From an uncultured bacterium (GTDB taxonomy: Bacteria > UBP6 > UBA1177), in the NCBI GenBank assembly GCA_905233945.1, contig CAJOFY010000013.1, positions 55,376 through 119,375 on the forward strand: a stretch of DNA of 64,000 nt. The letters are read 5' to 3'. How positions within the stretch are numbered: position 1 is the first letter of the stretch; each line of letters begins with the position of its first letter. Below are positions 35,086 to 43,191 of this stretch, piece after piece. A program made the translations under genes and the position numbers. A model generated the notes under the pieces. The model was not told the DNA's origin. It saw only the letters and a list, made by a program, of their open reading frames with translations, and ran no database searches.

Positions 35086-36007
35086 CGAGCTTAAATACTC
35101 GGGATTCGCGGCGATTATCGGCGTTCCCAACTCCGGAAAATCGACATTCGTGAACACCGTCGTAAAATCAAAAATATCGATCGTCACCCCGAAAGCGCAG
35201 ACGACGCGCAACAAGATCCGCGGAATCTACAACGCGCCCGACACGCAGATCGTCTTCACCGACACTCCGGGCATAACCTCGACCGATTTCGGCAAACTTC
35301 TCAACAACTGGATGAACAAATACAGCTTTTCCGCCGCACAGGATGCCGATTTCACATTGTTTTTCGTCGATGTTTCGACACAGCACCCCGAAAAAGGGAT
35401 CGGAGATGAAGAAGCGCACATTCTCAAAAATCTTGCAGTTAAAACGCCCGTGATCCTTGTCGCGAACAAAGCCGATGCCGTCAAACCGATGCGTGTCGAC
35501 GATACGATCGCAGTCTACAAAAAGCATTTCAAATTCGCCGCGTCTTACGCGATTTCGGCCAAAACAGGAGAAGGAACGGAAGAACTTCTCGAAGGGCTGA
35601 AACAGTTCTGCAAACCGGGCCCGCAGCTTTTTCCGGAAGATATGGAGACAGATCAGGAAGACAATTTCCTCGTTTCTGAAATAATCAGGGAAAAACTTTT
35701 TCTCGAACTTTCGCAGGAACTTCCCTACTCTGTCGTCGTCACGGTCGAAAGGATGCACGACCACAGAACAAAGGACATTCTGATGATCGACGCGACGATC
35801 CACGTCGCGAGAGACAGCCAGAAAGGAATCGTCCTCGGCAAAAAAGGGGCTACTCTGGGTAAAATCGGGGCGTCCGCAAGGCGCGAGATAGAGGAAATCT
35901 ACGGCTGCCAGGTGGGACTCAGTCTGTTTGTAAGAGTCGAGGAAAAGTGGTTCGACAAAGAAAGACTTCTTCAGAAAGTGGGCTTCGAAAAGGATTTCGA
36001 GAGATAA
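35075..36007 (+). CDS. era: GTPase Era
   Basis: Era binds the 3' end of 16S rRNA during 30S maturation. The 310-residue product has G1 GVPNSGKSTF, G3 DTPG, G4 NKAD, and a C-terminal KH domain (TIHVARDSQKGIVLGKKGATLGKIG). The G1 reads PNSGKS in place of the more usual PNVGKS, still functional for GTP binding. The start overlaps the asparaginase gene. Length is normal. Confidence 0.95.
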   Translation: MLGNELKYSGFAAIIGVPNSGKSTFVNTVVKSKISIVTPKAQTTRNKIRGIYNAPDTQIVFTDTPGITSTDFGKLLNNWMNKYSFSAAQDADFTLFFVDVSTQHPEKGIGDEEAHILKNLAVKTPVILVANKADAVKPMRVDDTIAVYKKHFKFAASYAISAKTGEGTEELLEGLKQFCKPGPQLFPEDMETDQEDNFLVSEIIREKLFLELSQELPYSVVVTVERMHDHRTKDILMIDATIHVARDSQKGIVLGKKGATLGKIGASARREIEEIYGCQVGLSLFVRVEEKWFDKERLLQKVGFEKDFER

Positions 36008-36553
36008 TCAGAGGTCTGAAAGCAGACCGTAATAATAAAGAATCGGATAAACTCCGGTAATATCTGCGGAAATTTCACTTGCAGAATCGCTCAGAACAAC
36101 AACTCTCGGCATCGCCTCTGTTTTTTCAAGCGCAAGTGCATCAGGCGAAGAGACAACCGCCATTTCCGGAATAACGTCACGGTATTCTTTATCTTCCTGA
36201 ATATCGCTCAACTGATAAAGCCTGACAAAACTGACCTTCCCTTCAAAATAACCGAGAAGTTTCGTCGTTGTAGCCTTCATTTCAGGACAGGCCTTGCACC
36301 ATGAAGCAGAAAGTTCGATAAAAACAATGCCGTGATTTACGATTCTGCTCAGCGGATACTCATCATTTGAATAAATATCGCGGACGATTATCTCGTCTGC
36401 AACCGATTTTTTCTTTTTCAGTTCAAGAGGCTTCACTTCAGGTTCCGCCTGAGTTTCAGGCTGTTCCTGACTCTGCACTTTTTCAGTTGTCGCACAAGAA
36501 AAAAAGGAAAAAACGAGAAAAAATATGATAACAAAAACAGATTTAATTTTCAT
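36008..36553 (-). CDS. thioredoxin-like lipoprotein
   Basis: The 181-residue protein has a lipoprotein signal (FVIIFFLVFSFFSCATTEK), a Gln/Glu/Pro-rich linker, and a thioredoxin-fold domain whose active site is SWCKACPEMKA (CxxC). The downstream cis-Pro position falls near AMPRVVVL. It is probably an envelope-anchored thiol-disulphide or cytochrome-maturation type protein. Its stop abuts era, which converges on it; its start overlaps the upstream Cys-rich lipoprotein stop by 11 bases, suggesting co-transcription and perhaps a role in folding such Cys-rich proteins. Confidence 0.82.
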   Translation of the reverse strand: MKIKSVFVIIFFLVFSFFSCATTEKVQSQEQPETQAEPEVKPLELKKKKSVADEIIVRDIYSNDEYPLSRIVNHGIVFIELSASWCKACPEMKATTTKLLGYFEGKVSFVRLYQLSDIQEDKEYRDVIPEMAVVSSPDALALEKTEAMPRVVVLSDSASEISADITGVYPILYYYGLLSDL

Positions 36554-37679
36554 ATGTCGGCAGACACTGAGGATCCTGGCAAACCTGAACTTCGCCCCCT
36601 TCTGTTCCGGAGACTACGGCACAGTACATGGAAGCGCACTGTTCATTCTGAGTGCACTGAACCCCGGCACTTTTAGGCCACTGGCATGTATGGGATGAAG
36701 AATCGCAGTAAAGACCCCTTTCGGTGTCGCAGTACTCAGAACACTGAAGGCTGGAGTCGGCAGGCATTTTCTGGCAGACATTCGCCGGTCCGCACTCAAG
36801 TTTCGAGAATTTGTTGCACTCGAGAACAATTTCATTGCCGTTTTCGTCCTTTTCAGGCTGAACTCCGCACGGAGAGCCGATGGTGTCGCTTATTCTCGAA
36901 CGCGAGCAGAGATTGTTGACGCAGCTTAATCCCACAACACATTCATTTGCATCTGTGCACGCAAGTCCTTCCCCTTTTCTCTTGAGACAGGTTCCGTAGG
37001 TGTCCCCTTCCTTGATGTAGCAGAAAAGAGAGAGATCGCAGCCGCTGTTGCTGACACACGGTTCATTGATATTGCCGGAACTTGATTTTGAGCAGCCCAG
37101 CGAATGACATTCGTATCCGATGATGCATTTGTCAAGCGATGAGTTGCAGCTCTGATCAGGCTGTTTGTAGTCGACGCACGCTCCGGGACAGAGATCGCCG
37201 CGCATATTGCACCAGCCGTTTCTGCACTCTTCGTCCTGGTTGCATTCCTCCCTCATGAATTTTGTTCCCTGAAAAACATTTGCGCAGTCCGGAATGTCAA
37301 AAAGCTGGACATCAAGCGGATTGCACGGCTCCATCTGGGATATCAGCTCAAAACAGCTTTCCGCCTGCTTCATATCTACGGTAAGCCATCCCATCTCCTC
37401 GGCATTTTTCAACATTTCATATTTATGCTTGAAAATAACCGTTTCCCCTTTATGAAAAGCTTCGAACGGTTTTGTGGAATTCAATATGACTTTCGGACAG
37501 AAAAACACGTTATCCGAATTTACAAAGCCTGACGGACACTTTACTGAAGCGTTGCACAGTGTCTCCAGATACTTGTCGAAAAAATTTGCTGTATTCATTT
37601 CCCCGCCGGTTGTTTTTGAATCTCCGCCGCACGAAGAAAGGAAAAGCGCAACAGCAATGGCAAAAAACAGTTTTTTCAT
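36543..37679 (-). CDS. Cys-rich lipoprotein with Dickkopf/EGF-like spacing
   Basis: The 378-residue product has a lipobox (VALFLSSCGGDSK) and about 30 cysteines arranged in short repeats such as CNQDEECRNGWCNMRGDLCPGAC, CVSNSGCDLSLFCYIKEGDTYGTC and CTDANECVVGLSCVNNLC. Such repeats occur in many deltaproteobacterial outer-surface lipoproteins. The GGAGG ribosome site overlaps the stop of the LapB-like gene, so it belongs to the lapAB transcript. Disulphide formation could involve the adjacent thioredoxin-like lipoprotein. Function unknown. Confidence 0.78.
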   Translation of the reverse strand: MKKLFFAIAVALFLSSCGGDSKTTGGEMNTANFFDKYLETLCNASVKCPSGFVNSDNVFFCPKVILNSTKPFEAFHKGETVIFKHKYEMLKNAEEMGWLTVDMKQAESCFELISQMEPCNPLDVQLFDIPDCANVFQGTKFMREECNQDEECRNGWCNMRGDLCPGACVDYKQPDQSCNSSLDKCIIGYECHSLGCSKSSSGNINEPCVSNSGCDLSLFCYIKEGDTYGTCLKRKGEGLACTDANECVVGLSCVNNLCSRSRISDTIGSPCGVQPEKDENGNEIVLECNKFSKLECGPANVCQKMPADSSLQCSEYCDTERGLYCDSSSHTCQWPKSAGVQCTQNEQCASMYCAVVSGTEGGEVQVCQDPQCLPTYEN

Positions 37680-38726
37680 CTAAACCTCCGGATTTATTTT
37701 GAAATTTCTGCCAGTTATCTTTTGGCATGCAGGACATACAGGTAAAATTTCAGTGAAATTTCTGCCGCATTCGCTGCAAACGAATAGCGTTCTGTCGGGA
37801 ATCGCCGTATTGAGAATCCTGAAATCACCGTCGAGCGAGTTTCTGAGCATCAGTTTGTGTGAAACAAGCGTTCCGGCTGCTGCATCACCGCTTTTTTCCT
37901 CATATTTGAGATTTTCATTGAAAAGCAGATGAAAAATCTCTTTGTAAAGACCTTCAACGGCATAGTTGACCTCGCTGCCGTTCTGGAAATCCAAAAGAAG
38001 CGAACGCGCCAGAATTTCATAAGGACCGCCCGACTCAACGATTTTTCTAAGATGGTCGGTACTTTTTTTGGTGTTTCCGCCGATAAGGCAGGTCAGGTAA
38101 TCGGCAGCAAGAGCCTGATTCCCGTCTCCGCATTTTTTTGAAAAAACCGAGATCCATTTCAAAGCACGGTTTTTGTCTTCTCTAAAAGATTTGAAGTGAT
38201 AATTAAGAGCTCTCGCACAGAAACGCTGCAGAACAAGGTCGCTTTTTGCATCCGTCAGAGCCATATATTTCTTAACCGCCTCCAGACCGGAATCGAAATC
38301 GCCTTCCGTCTCATAAACTTCGGAAAGAAGAAGTGCCGCTGAAGCGTAATCCGCACATTTTACGGCATCCTTCAGAACAGAAACAGCTTTCCTGTTCTGC
38401 TTCAGGGCGATATAATCCTTTGCGACATGTTCAAGCGCTATTGAACGCAGGACGCCGGAAGTTCCGGATCTCAAAAGCACGTCACGGTGCAGTTCCAGTG
38501 CTTTTTCAGGATTGTTGTCACGCAGTATATCCCCTGCAAACAGCCAGAAAACGGGTTCTTCCGGATAAACCCCCGCCAGTTTCTTCAACTTTGCAAAATA
38601 CTCGGCGCGGTTGCCGAGGTGACAGTCCCGCAAAGCATCAAAAAAATCCTGAATTTCAGAAGGAAATTTGTATGTCGAAGTATATTTTTTACTTTTTTTC
38701 TTCAGAAAACCATCAAAAAGCCACAA
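37680..38726 (-). CDS. LapB/YciM-like TPR protein with C-terminal zinc ribbon
   Basis: The 348-residue product is built of TPR-like helical repeats (CADYASAALLLSEVYETEGDF, CGDGNQALAADYLTCLI) and ends in a rubredoxin-like knuckle (LFVCSECGRNFTEILPVCPACQKITG). This is the architecture of LapB, which in E. coli controls LpxC turnover with FtsH. The N-terminus (MWLFDGFLKKKSKKY) has no membrane helix, unlike E. coli LapB. It follows the LapA gene with nine bases between, which supports the assignment. Confidence 0.75.
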   Translation of the reverse strand: MWLFDGFLKKKSKKYTSTYKFPSEIQDFFDALRDCHLGNRAEYFAKLKKLAGVYPEEPVFWLFAGDILRDNNPEKALELHRDVLLRSGTSGVLRSIALEHVAKDYIALKQNRKAVSVLKDAVKCADYASAALLLSEVYETEGDFDSGLEAVKKYMALTDAKSDLVLQRFCARALNYHFKSFREDKNRALKWISVFSKKCGDGNQALAADYLTCLIGGNTKKSTDHLRKIVESGGPYEILARSLLLDFQNGSEVNYAVEGLYKEIFHLLFNENLKYEEKSGDAAAGTLVSHKLMLRNSLDGDFRILNTAIPDRTLFVCSECGRNFTEILPVCPACQKITGRNFKINPEV

Positions 38727-38735
38727 GTCAGACTC

Positions 38736-39119
38736 CTATTTTTGTTCATGATTTTCTTCAACAGCGGCACCGGTTTCTGCAGGAAGGTTTTCACCTTTAT
38801 CGGCAAAATCCGCATCATCGATATCAGCCAGTTTCTCGTTACGGACTGCAACGAGCTCCGCTTTCACCTTTTTCAGCTCTTTGCGCAGCTTTCTTTCACT
38901 GCCCGACATAAAAATAATATCGAGAAAAACCGCCAGAACCGAAAAGATGACACCGGCAAGAAAGCAGAAAAGAGAAAGAAGCCACAACTGGATCTCCTTT
39001 ACCGACACAAAAATCAGATTAAGGGTGACATACGTGTCGTTCATCCTTGCAAAATATGAGATCACAACCGCAATCACAGCTATAAGCAAAATAAAAAACA
39101 GTTTTTTTACCAGTTTCAT
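38736..39119 (-). CDS. lapA: LapA-family (DUF1049) membrane protein
   Basis: LapA works with LapB in lipopolysaccharide assembly. The 127-residue product has two membrane helices (KKLFFILLIAVIAVVISYFA and LWLLSLFCFLAGVIFSVLAVF) joined by NDTYVTLNLIFVSVKEIQL, and a charged coiled-coil tail. This is the DUF1049 layout with a longer acidic C-terminus. An AAGGTGAA precedes the ATG. It is the first gene of a lapA / lapB-like / Cys-rich lipoprotein / thioredoxin-like lipoprotein operon. Confidence 0.82.
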   Translation of the reverse strand: MKLVKKLFFILLIAVIAVVISYFARMNDTYVTLNLIFVSVKEIQLWLLSLFCFLAGVIFSVLAVFLDIIFMSGSERKLRKELKKVKAELVAVRNEKLADIDDADFADKGENLPAETGAAVEENHEQK

Positions 39120-39159
39120 AGTTCACCTTCAACTAAGCTAAACAACAAAAAAACGCTGT

Positions 39160-39187
39160 ATTATACGCAAAACTTAATTTTTCTGAA
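39160..39187 (-). promoter_or_regulatory. candidate lapA operon promoter
   Basis: Minus strand TTCAGA (39182-39187), 16 bases, perfect TATAAT (39160-39165). The -35 lies inside the 3' end of the upstream phospholipase-D-like gene. Confidence 0.6.
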
Positions 39188-40250
39188 TTTTTTTGTTGTC
39201 GAAATATTTTTCAAAAGACGACGCAACCGAAGCATCTTTCGAAATGACGATTATCTCGCGGTTACGGTAACAGCCTGAAGCTGTCCAGTTCATCGAACCG
39301 AAAACTGCCGCCCTACCGTCAATTTCGGCAAATTTGTGGTGGAAAAGATGGTCGTCGGATTTCTCAGGCTCGTCGTATCTGAGTTTTGCTCCGATGCTTT
39401 CCAAATAGTTCGCAGCCTTTTTGTTTACGGTTTTTCCGTCGTCACCGCGCCAGTTGTCAAGAATAAGTTCCGTATCAATTCCGCTTTTAACGGCATTTTT
39501 GAGCCCTGTTACAACCGGGTTTTTCTGTGTTACAGTGTAAATCGCTGCTTTTATTGACTTTTTTGCATTTAAAAACTCGTTTTTTATGCCGACACAACCT
39601 TTTCCGGGATTAAAAAAAATCGTTCCGATTTCGGTTTTGCAGCCTTCAACGCACCTTTTTACGACTTTTCCTTCAAAAACATCGTCGATTTCCTCTTTCA
39701 GTATCGCTGCGGCAATTGGCGCATTGCGGAAAAGAACCGCGTTGTTGGAAGCATCGGACGAAGATGAGATATTTGCCGAAAGAATGAGGACATCACGACC
39801 GTCGAAAACAAAAAATTTCGGGTGGTAGATGCCGTTTTCCATTTTTACGATGGTGAAATCATGCGCAGGGCGCGTTTTGTCCTTGCTTTTTCCTGCCGCG
39901 AGACGGATTTTCACCCCTTCCGAATGGCGCCTGTCCAGAAGGTCGGTCACTTCGTTTCTGGAGTAAGTATAAGTCGCAGCATCTATCGTCTTTTCGGCAC
40001 TTTTTATCATTTTTTTCACGATATTTTCAACTTCACCGTCAAAATAAACCGCGATATTCTGCTCTTCTTCAGGTTTATCTTTCGCTTCAACAGCGACTTC
40101 AACCGGTGACTTCGGAAGTTCCGTTTTTTCCTCTTTTCGGGGTTCTTCTTTTTTCAGCAGAAAATATAGGGAAAAAGAGAGGGCTATTATCAGAAAAAAC
40201 TCAGCTTTTCTAAGATATCTGCCTTTTTTTATTGATGATTTTTCACCCAA
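39174..40250 (-). CDS. phospholipase D-like protein with two HKD-type motifs, membrane-anchored
   Basis: The 358-residue product has an N-terminal membrane anchor (KAEFFLIIALSFSLYFLL) and two PLD half-sites: HPKFFVFDGRDVLILSANIS and HHKFAEIDGRAAVFGSMNWTASG. Both keep H-x-K and the following Asp, so a phosphodiesterase acting on lipids or nucleic acid in the periplasm is expected. The start appears to be TTG at 40250, overlapping the chorismate mutase gene by 22 bases, with GGGAGA upstream; the exact start is uncertain. It is the last gene of the aroA operon. Confidence 0.82.
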   Translation of the reverse strand: MGEKSSIKKGRYLRKAEFFLIIALSFSLYFLLKKEEPRKEEKTELPKSPVEVAVEAKDKPEEEQNIAVYFDGEVENIVKKMIKSAEKTIDAATYTYSRNEVTDLLDRRHSEGVKIRLAAGKSKDKTRPAHDFTIVKMENGIYHPKFFVFDGRDVLILSANISSSSDASNNAVLFRNAPIAAAILKEEIDDVFEGKVVKRCVEGCKTEIGTIFFNPGKGCVGIKNEFLNAKKSIKAAIYTVTQKNPVVTGLKNAVKSGIDTELILDNWRGDDGKTVNKKAANYLESIGAKLRYDEPEKSDDHLFHHKFAEIDGRAAVFGSMNWTASGCYRNREIIVISKDASVASSFEKYFDNKKIQKN

Positions 40251-40480
40251 TCGAAGATTCTCCCGTAAAGGCTTTTCAAAAGCTCGGCAATTTCGCTTTT
40301 TCCGGCTGTGATACGCTCCAGGATCTCTTTTTCGCGGTTCGGATCATCCTTTGATATTCCGGCTTCTTTTTTCAGTTTCACAATCTTTTTTCCGGTCTCG
40401 ATTCTTTTCAGAAGAAGTTCTGATATTTGATCATCAAGCGAATCGAGTTCTTTTCTTAATTCTTTGATTTCATTAGTCAT
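40229..40480 (-). CDS. chorismate mutase (AroQ type)
   Basis: This 83-residue all-helical domain converts chorismate to prephenate. Residues match the AroQ core: ELRKELDSLDDQISELLLKRIETGKKIVKLK and a later DPNREKEILERI. It is monofunctional, without prephenate dehydratase or DAHP synthase fusion. It overlaps the EPSP synthase gene at its start (ATGACTAA), so the two shikimate-pathway enzymes are translationally coupled. Confidence 0.88.
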   Translation of the reverse strand: MTNEIKELRKELDSLDDQISELLLKRIETGKKIVKLKKEAGISKDDPNREKEILERITAGKSEIAELLKSLYGRIFDWVKNHQ

Positions 40481-41642
40481 TTTTTAAATATTCCGTAAGT
40501 TCATAAAAAAGCGGAAAGGAAATTTTATATGAATCATTCATTTTAAAACCGGCACCGCACTCCTTCGCAATCAGAAACGAAAGCATTTCCATACGGTGAT
40601 CGGAACTGTGCGGAATTTCCCCTTTCAAAGAGTGTTTTTTGCTACCGGAAATGGAAAAACCGTCATCAAATTCCGTAGTTTCAAAAAGAAGCGAAAGTCT
40701 TTTTACACTCTCACTGATGCGGTCGCTCTCCTTGTTTCTGAGCCATTTCGCGTTTTTTACGCAGAAACCGTGCCCGTTTCTTGCCGCCATGAAAGCGACA
40801 AACGGGATTTCATCAATGACTGCTGCAACTTTTTCGCCAGTGATTTCAATATATTCAGATTTTTTACAAACTTCTGGGTTTCCACTAACAGTGCAACTGT
40901 TTTCTTCGTATTTTATTTCGATACTGTAACCCGCTTCAGCAAGGAATTTAAAAGGCTCCATGCGCAGTTTTTCAGGATAAATATTTGATATTTCAAAAGA
41001 TTTACCGTTTATTAAAGCCGTGCACGCCGCAATGAAAGCCGATGAGGGGTCTTTCTGCAAAGTCACGCTGTAACCGTGCAGATTTCCGGCAGAAGGAACC
41101 TCGATTGAATTTTCGTTTTCCGAAAGCTCCGCCCCCATTTCCAGAAGAAGTTCCTCGGTATTGCGCCTTGTTTTTGCCTTGAAATGAAGCTTTCCTCCGC
41201 TTTTCAGCATCGCAAGAAGGTGAAAGGATTTCAGCTGCGCGCTCTCTTTCGCAAGGGCTGTTTCGACAAATCCGCCGCCATAAAGTTTCGCCGCATCTTC
41301 AAAATCTCCGTGGTCGCGCGACATAAGCGATTCATCGCCGGTAAGTCCGAAATTCCAGCCGTAATGCTGTCGTATTCCCATCAGAATGTGCATCATCGTG
41401 GCCGAATTTCCGCAGTCAACCGGCTTTTCAGGAGCTTTCGCTGTTCCCGAAACTGTTATTTTCCCGTTTTTATTTTCAACAGTTTTTCCAAATAAATTCA
41501 AGCATTTGAAAGCAGACAAAACATCACGGGGCAGTTCATCTTCGCCGCAGAAGATCTCAACTTTTTCATTTGTGAGAAGTGAAAAAAGAAAAGCCCTTAT
41601 CGCTGAACTTTTGTCAACCGGAATGAAATATTCAAGCAGCAT
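40473..41642 (-). CDS. aroA: EPSP synthase (3-phosphoshikimate 1-carboxyvinyltransferase)
   Basis: AroA makes EPSP in the shikimate pathway. The 389-residue product has the N-terminal substrate site in PVDKSSAIRAFLFSLL, the conserved DCGNSATMMHILMGI block, and late residues DRISESVKRLSLL and SSDHRMEMLSFLIA. It is shorter than the usual 420-430, and the GDKS motif reads VDKS, yet all main motifs remain. I take ATG 41642 with an AGGGG ahead, not the in-frame TTG at 41654. Confidence 0.88.
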   Translation of the reverse strand: MLLEYFIPVDKSSAIRAFLFSLLTNEKVEIFCGEDELPRDVLSAFKCLNLFGKTVENKNGKITVSGTAKAPEKPVDCGNSATMMHILMGIRQHYGWNFGLTGDESLMSRDHGDFEDAAKLYGGGFVETALAKESAQLKSFHLLAMLKSGGKLHFKAKTRRNTEELLLEMGAELSENENSIEVPSAGNLHGYSVTLQKDPSSAFIAACTALINGKSFEISNIYPEKLRMEPFKFLAEAGYSIEIKYEENSCTVSGNPEVCKKSEYIEITGEKVAAVIDEIPFVAFMAARNGHGFCVKNAKWLRNKESDRISESVKRLSLLFETTEFDDGFSISGSKKHSLKGEIPHSSDHRMEMLSFLIAKECGAGFKMNDSYKISFPLFYELTEYLKND

Positions 41643-41773
41643 GTATCCCCTCAAAAAACAGATAATTATGCAGTTTTCACCAGTTAAATCAACTAAAAAA
41701 GTGACGGTTGCGAAATTATTGATTTTAAAATTACCTGATATAAGATCAAAATGAATTTATCTGATATTTGAAA

Positions 41774-42442
41774 ATGAACGCCTGTTTAATTTGTGGAAGC
41801 ATAACGGAAAATCAAAATTTTTTATGTAAAGAATGTGAAAAATTTGCACTTTTCTGCGAAAGAAGATGCCCTAAATGCGGAAATTTCACCCTCAATCCAA
41901 GTGAGCCGGAATGTTTTTCGTGCAAAGGGAAAAGGCTCCATTTCGACAGAATATTTTCACTTTTTATCTACAGCGGAAGCATTTCAAAACTGATTTCAGA
42001 AATGAAATACGGCAAAGTGAGAAGTATCGCCGAAATTTTAGGACGATACCTTGCCGAAAACGCGCCTTTTGAACTTATTGAAGGACGCACCGTAATCTTT
42101 CCGCCGATGAGATTTCTCGACAAACTTCTGCGCACTTTTAACCAGGCCGAAATTTTAGCCGACAGAGTGGCGAAAGCGCACAACTTGAAATTCGACCCCA
42201 AGTTACTGAAAAAAGTGAAAAAAACAGCGCATCAGGCCGGACTTGACTACGAAGAGAGGACAAAAAACCTGAAAGACGCCTTCGCCCTCACACGAAGCGT
42301 AAAAGGAGAAAGTTTTCTGATCGTGGACGATGTCTGCACGACCGCTTCAACAATTGAAGAAATCGCGAAACTTTTGAAAAAAAACGGAGCAAAAAACGTG
42401 AACGGGCTCACTCTGGCGAGGAGAACCCCCTACTTCGGTTGA
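41774..42442 (+). CDS. ComF-family phosphoribosyltransferase-like protein
   Basis: ComF proteins pair an N-terminal zinc finger with a PRTase fold and function in DNA uptake in competent bacteria; the biochemical role is debated. The 222-residue product has CLICGSITENQNFLCKEC, CPKCG and CFSCKG, then the PRPP-binding loop FLIVDDVCTTASTIEEIAK near the end and LTLARRTPY. The ATG at 41774 replaces a TTG at 41768. No other competence gene is near. Confidence 0.88.
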   Translation: MNACLICGSITENQNFLCKECEKFALFCERRCPKCGNFTLNPSEPECFSCKGKRLHFDRIFSLFIYSGSISKLISEMKYGKVRSIAEILGRYLAENAPFELIEGRTVIFPPMRFLDKLLRTFNQAEILADRVAKAHNLKFDPKLLKKVKKTAHQAGLDYEERTKNLKDAFALTRSVKGESFLIVDDVCTTASTIEEIAKLLKKNGAKNVNGLTLARRTPYFG

Positions 42443-42549
42443 TGTTTCAAAGTACCAGTTTTTCCGTCCCGAAACAGAATCCCTTGCTTTGTTTTACACA
42501 AATTTTCAATACTTTGCAAAAAACACTCTGATTTTTATTAAATTTAAAT

Positions 42550-42577
42550 TTGATAATTTTTAAAATACCGATAAAAT
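42550..42577 (+). promoter_or_regulatory. candidate promoter of the BRO remnant
   Basis: TTGATA at 42550-42555, 16 bases, TAAAAT at 42572-42577. It shares TTGATAATTTTTA with the ORF6N promoter at 9561. Confidence 0.55.
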
Positions 42578-42605
42578 CAAGTGTTTTATTTGGAGGAGAA
42601 AAAAT

Positions 42606-43123
42606 ATGGAAGAAGTAAAAAACACTCAAATCAAAATTTTTGAAGAGCGACAGGTCCGCACAATCTGGGACAAAGAGAAAGAGGAATGGTATTTTTCGGT
42701 GGTTGATGTCATCGCTGTGTTGACTGACAGTCCAAATCCGCGAAATTATTGGAAAGTTTTGAAGCATCGGCTTCTTGAGGACGAAGGAAGTCAAGTGGTT
42801 ACAAATTGTAACCAGTTCAAAATGATGGCCGCAGACGGAAAAATGCGACCTACCGACTGCATGACAATATGACAAATCAGGAACTTGTTCTGAACATGCT
42901 TGCGGAGCTTTTGACTACCGATATTTCAAAAGCACGCAATCCCCAGAATTTTGCCGAACATGCCGATATTGCAAGGCGCGGCGGAACAATCGCAAAGGAA
43001 GCACGCGAAAAATTAGAAGCGGAAACCGGCAAAAAAGTCGTTTCTCCTTCAAATGCCCTTGGCAACGATCATCTTATCGAAACAAAAGCCTCTGTTTTTG
43101 ACGAAGACGAGGAATCGAAATAA
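42606..43123 (+). pseudogene. BRO-N/antirepressor gene with internal deletion and frameshift
   Basis: The first frame (42606-42872) encodes a BRO-N domain start (IWDKEKEEWYFSVVDVIAVLTD). The second (42869-43123) encodes the conserved end of the same protein family (MTNQELVLNMLAE...AREKLEAETGKKVVSP). In intact relatives, as I remember them, about 110-120 residues separate these parts. They now meet at a duplicated ATGACA (42861-42866 and 42869-42874), so a deletion between short repeats removed the middle and shifted the frame. The promoter and GGAGG are intact. A coupled two-gene reading (ATGA) cannot be excluded but is less likely. Confidence 0.8.
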
Positions 43124-43191
43124 CCTGAACAACATCGGACAGCCATCGGATTACTTGAAAACAAGGCATATTTAAACCGACATTTTTAAGA

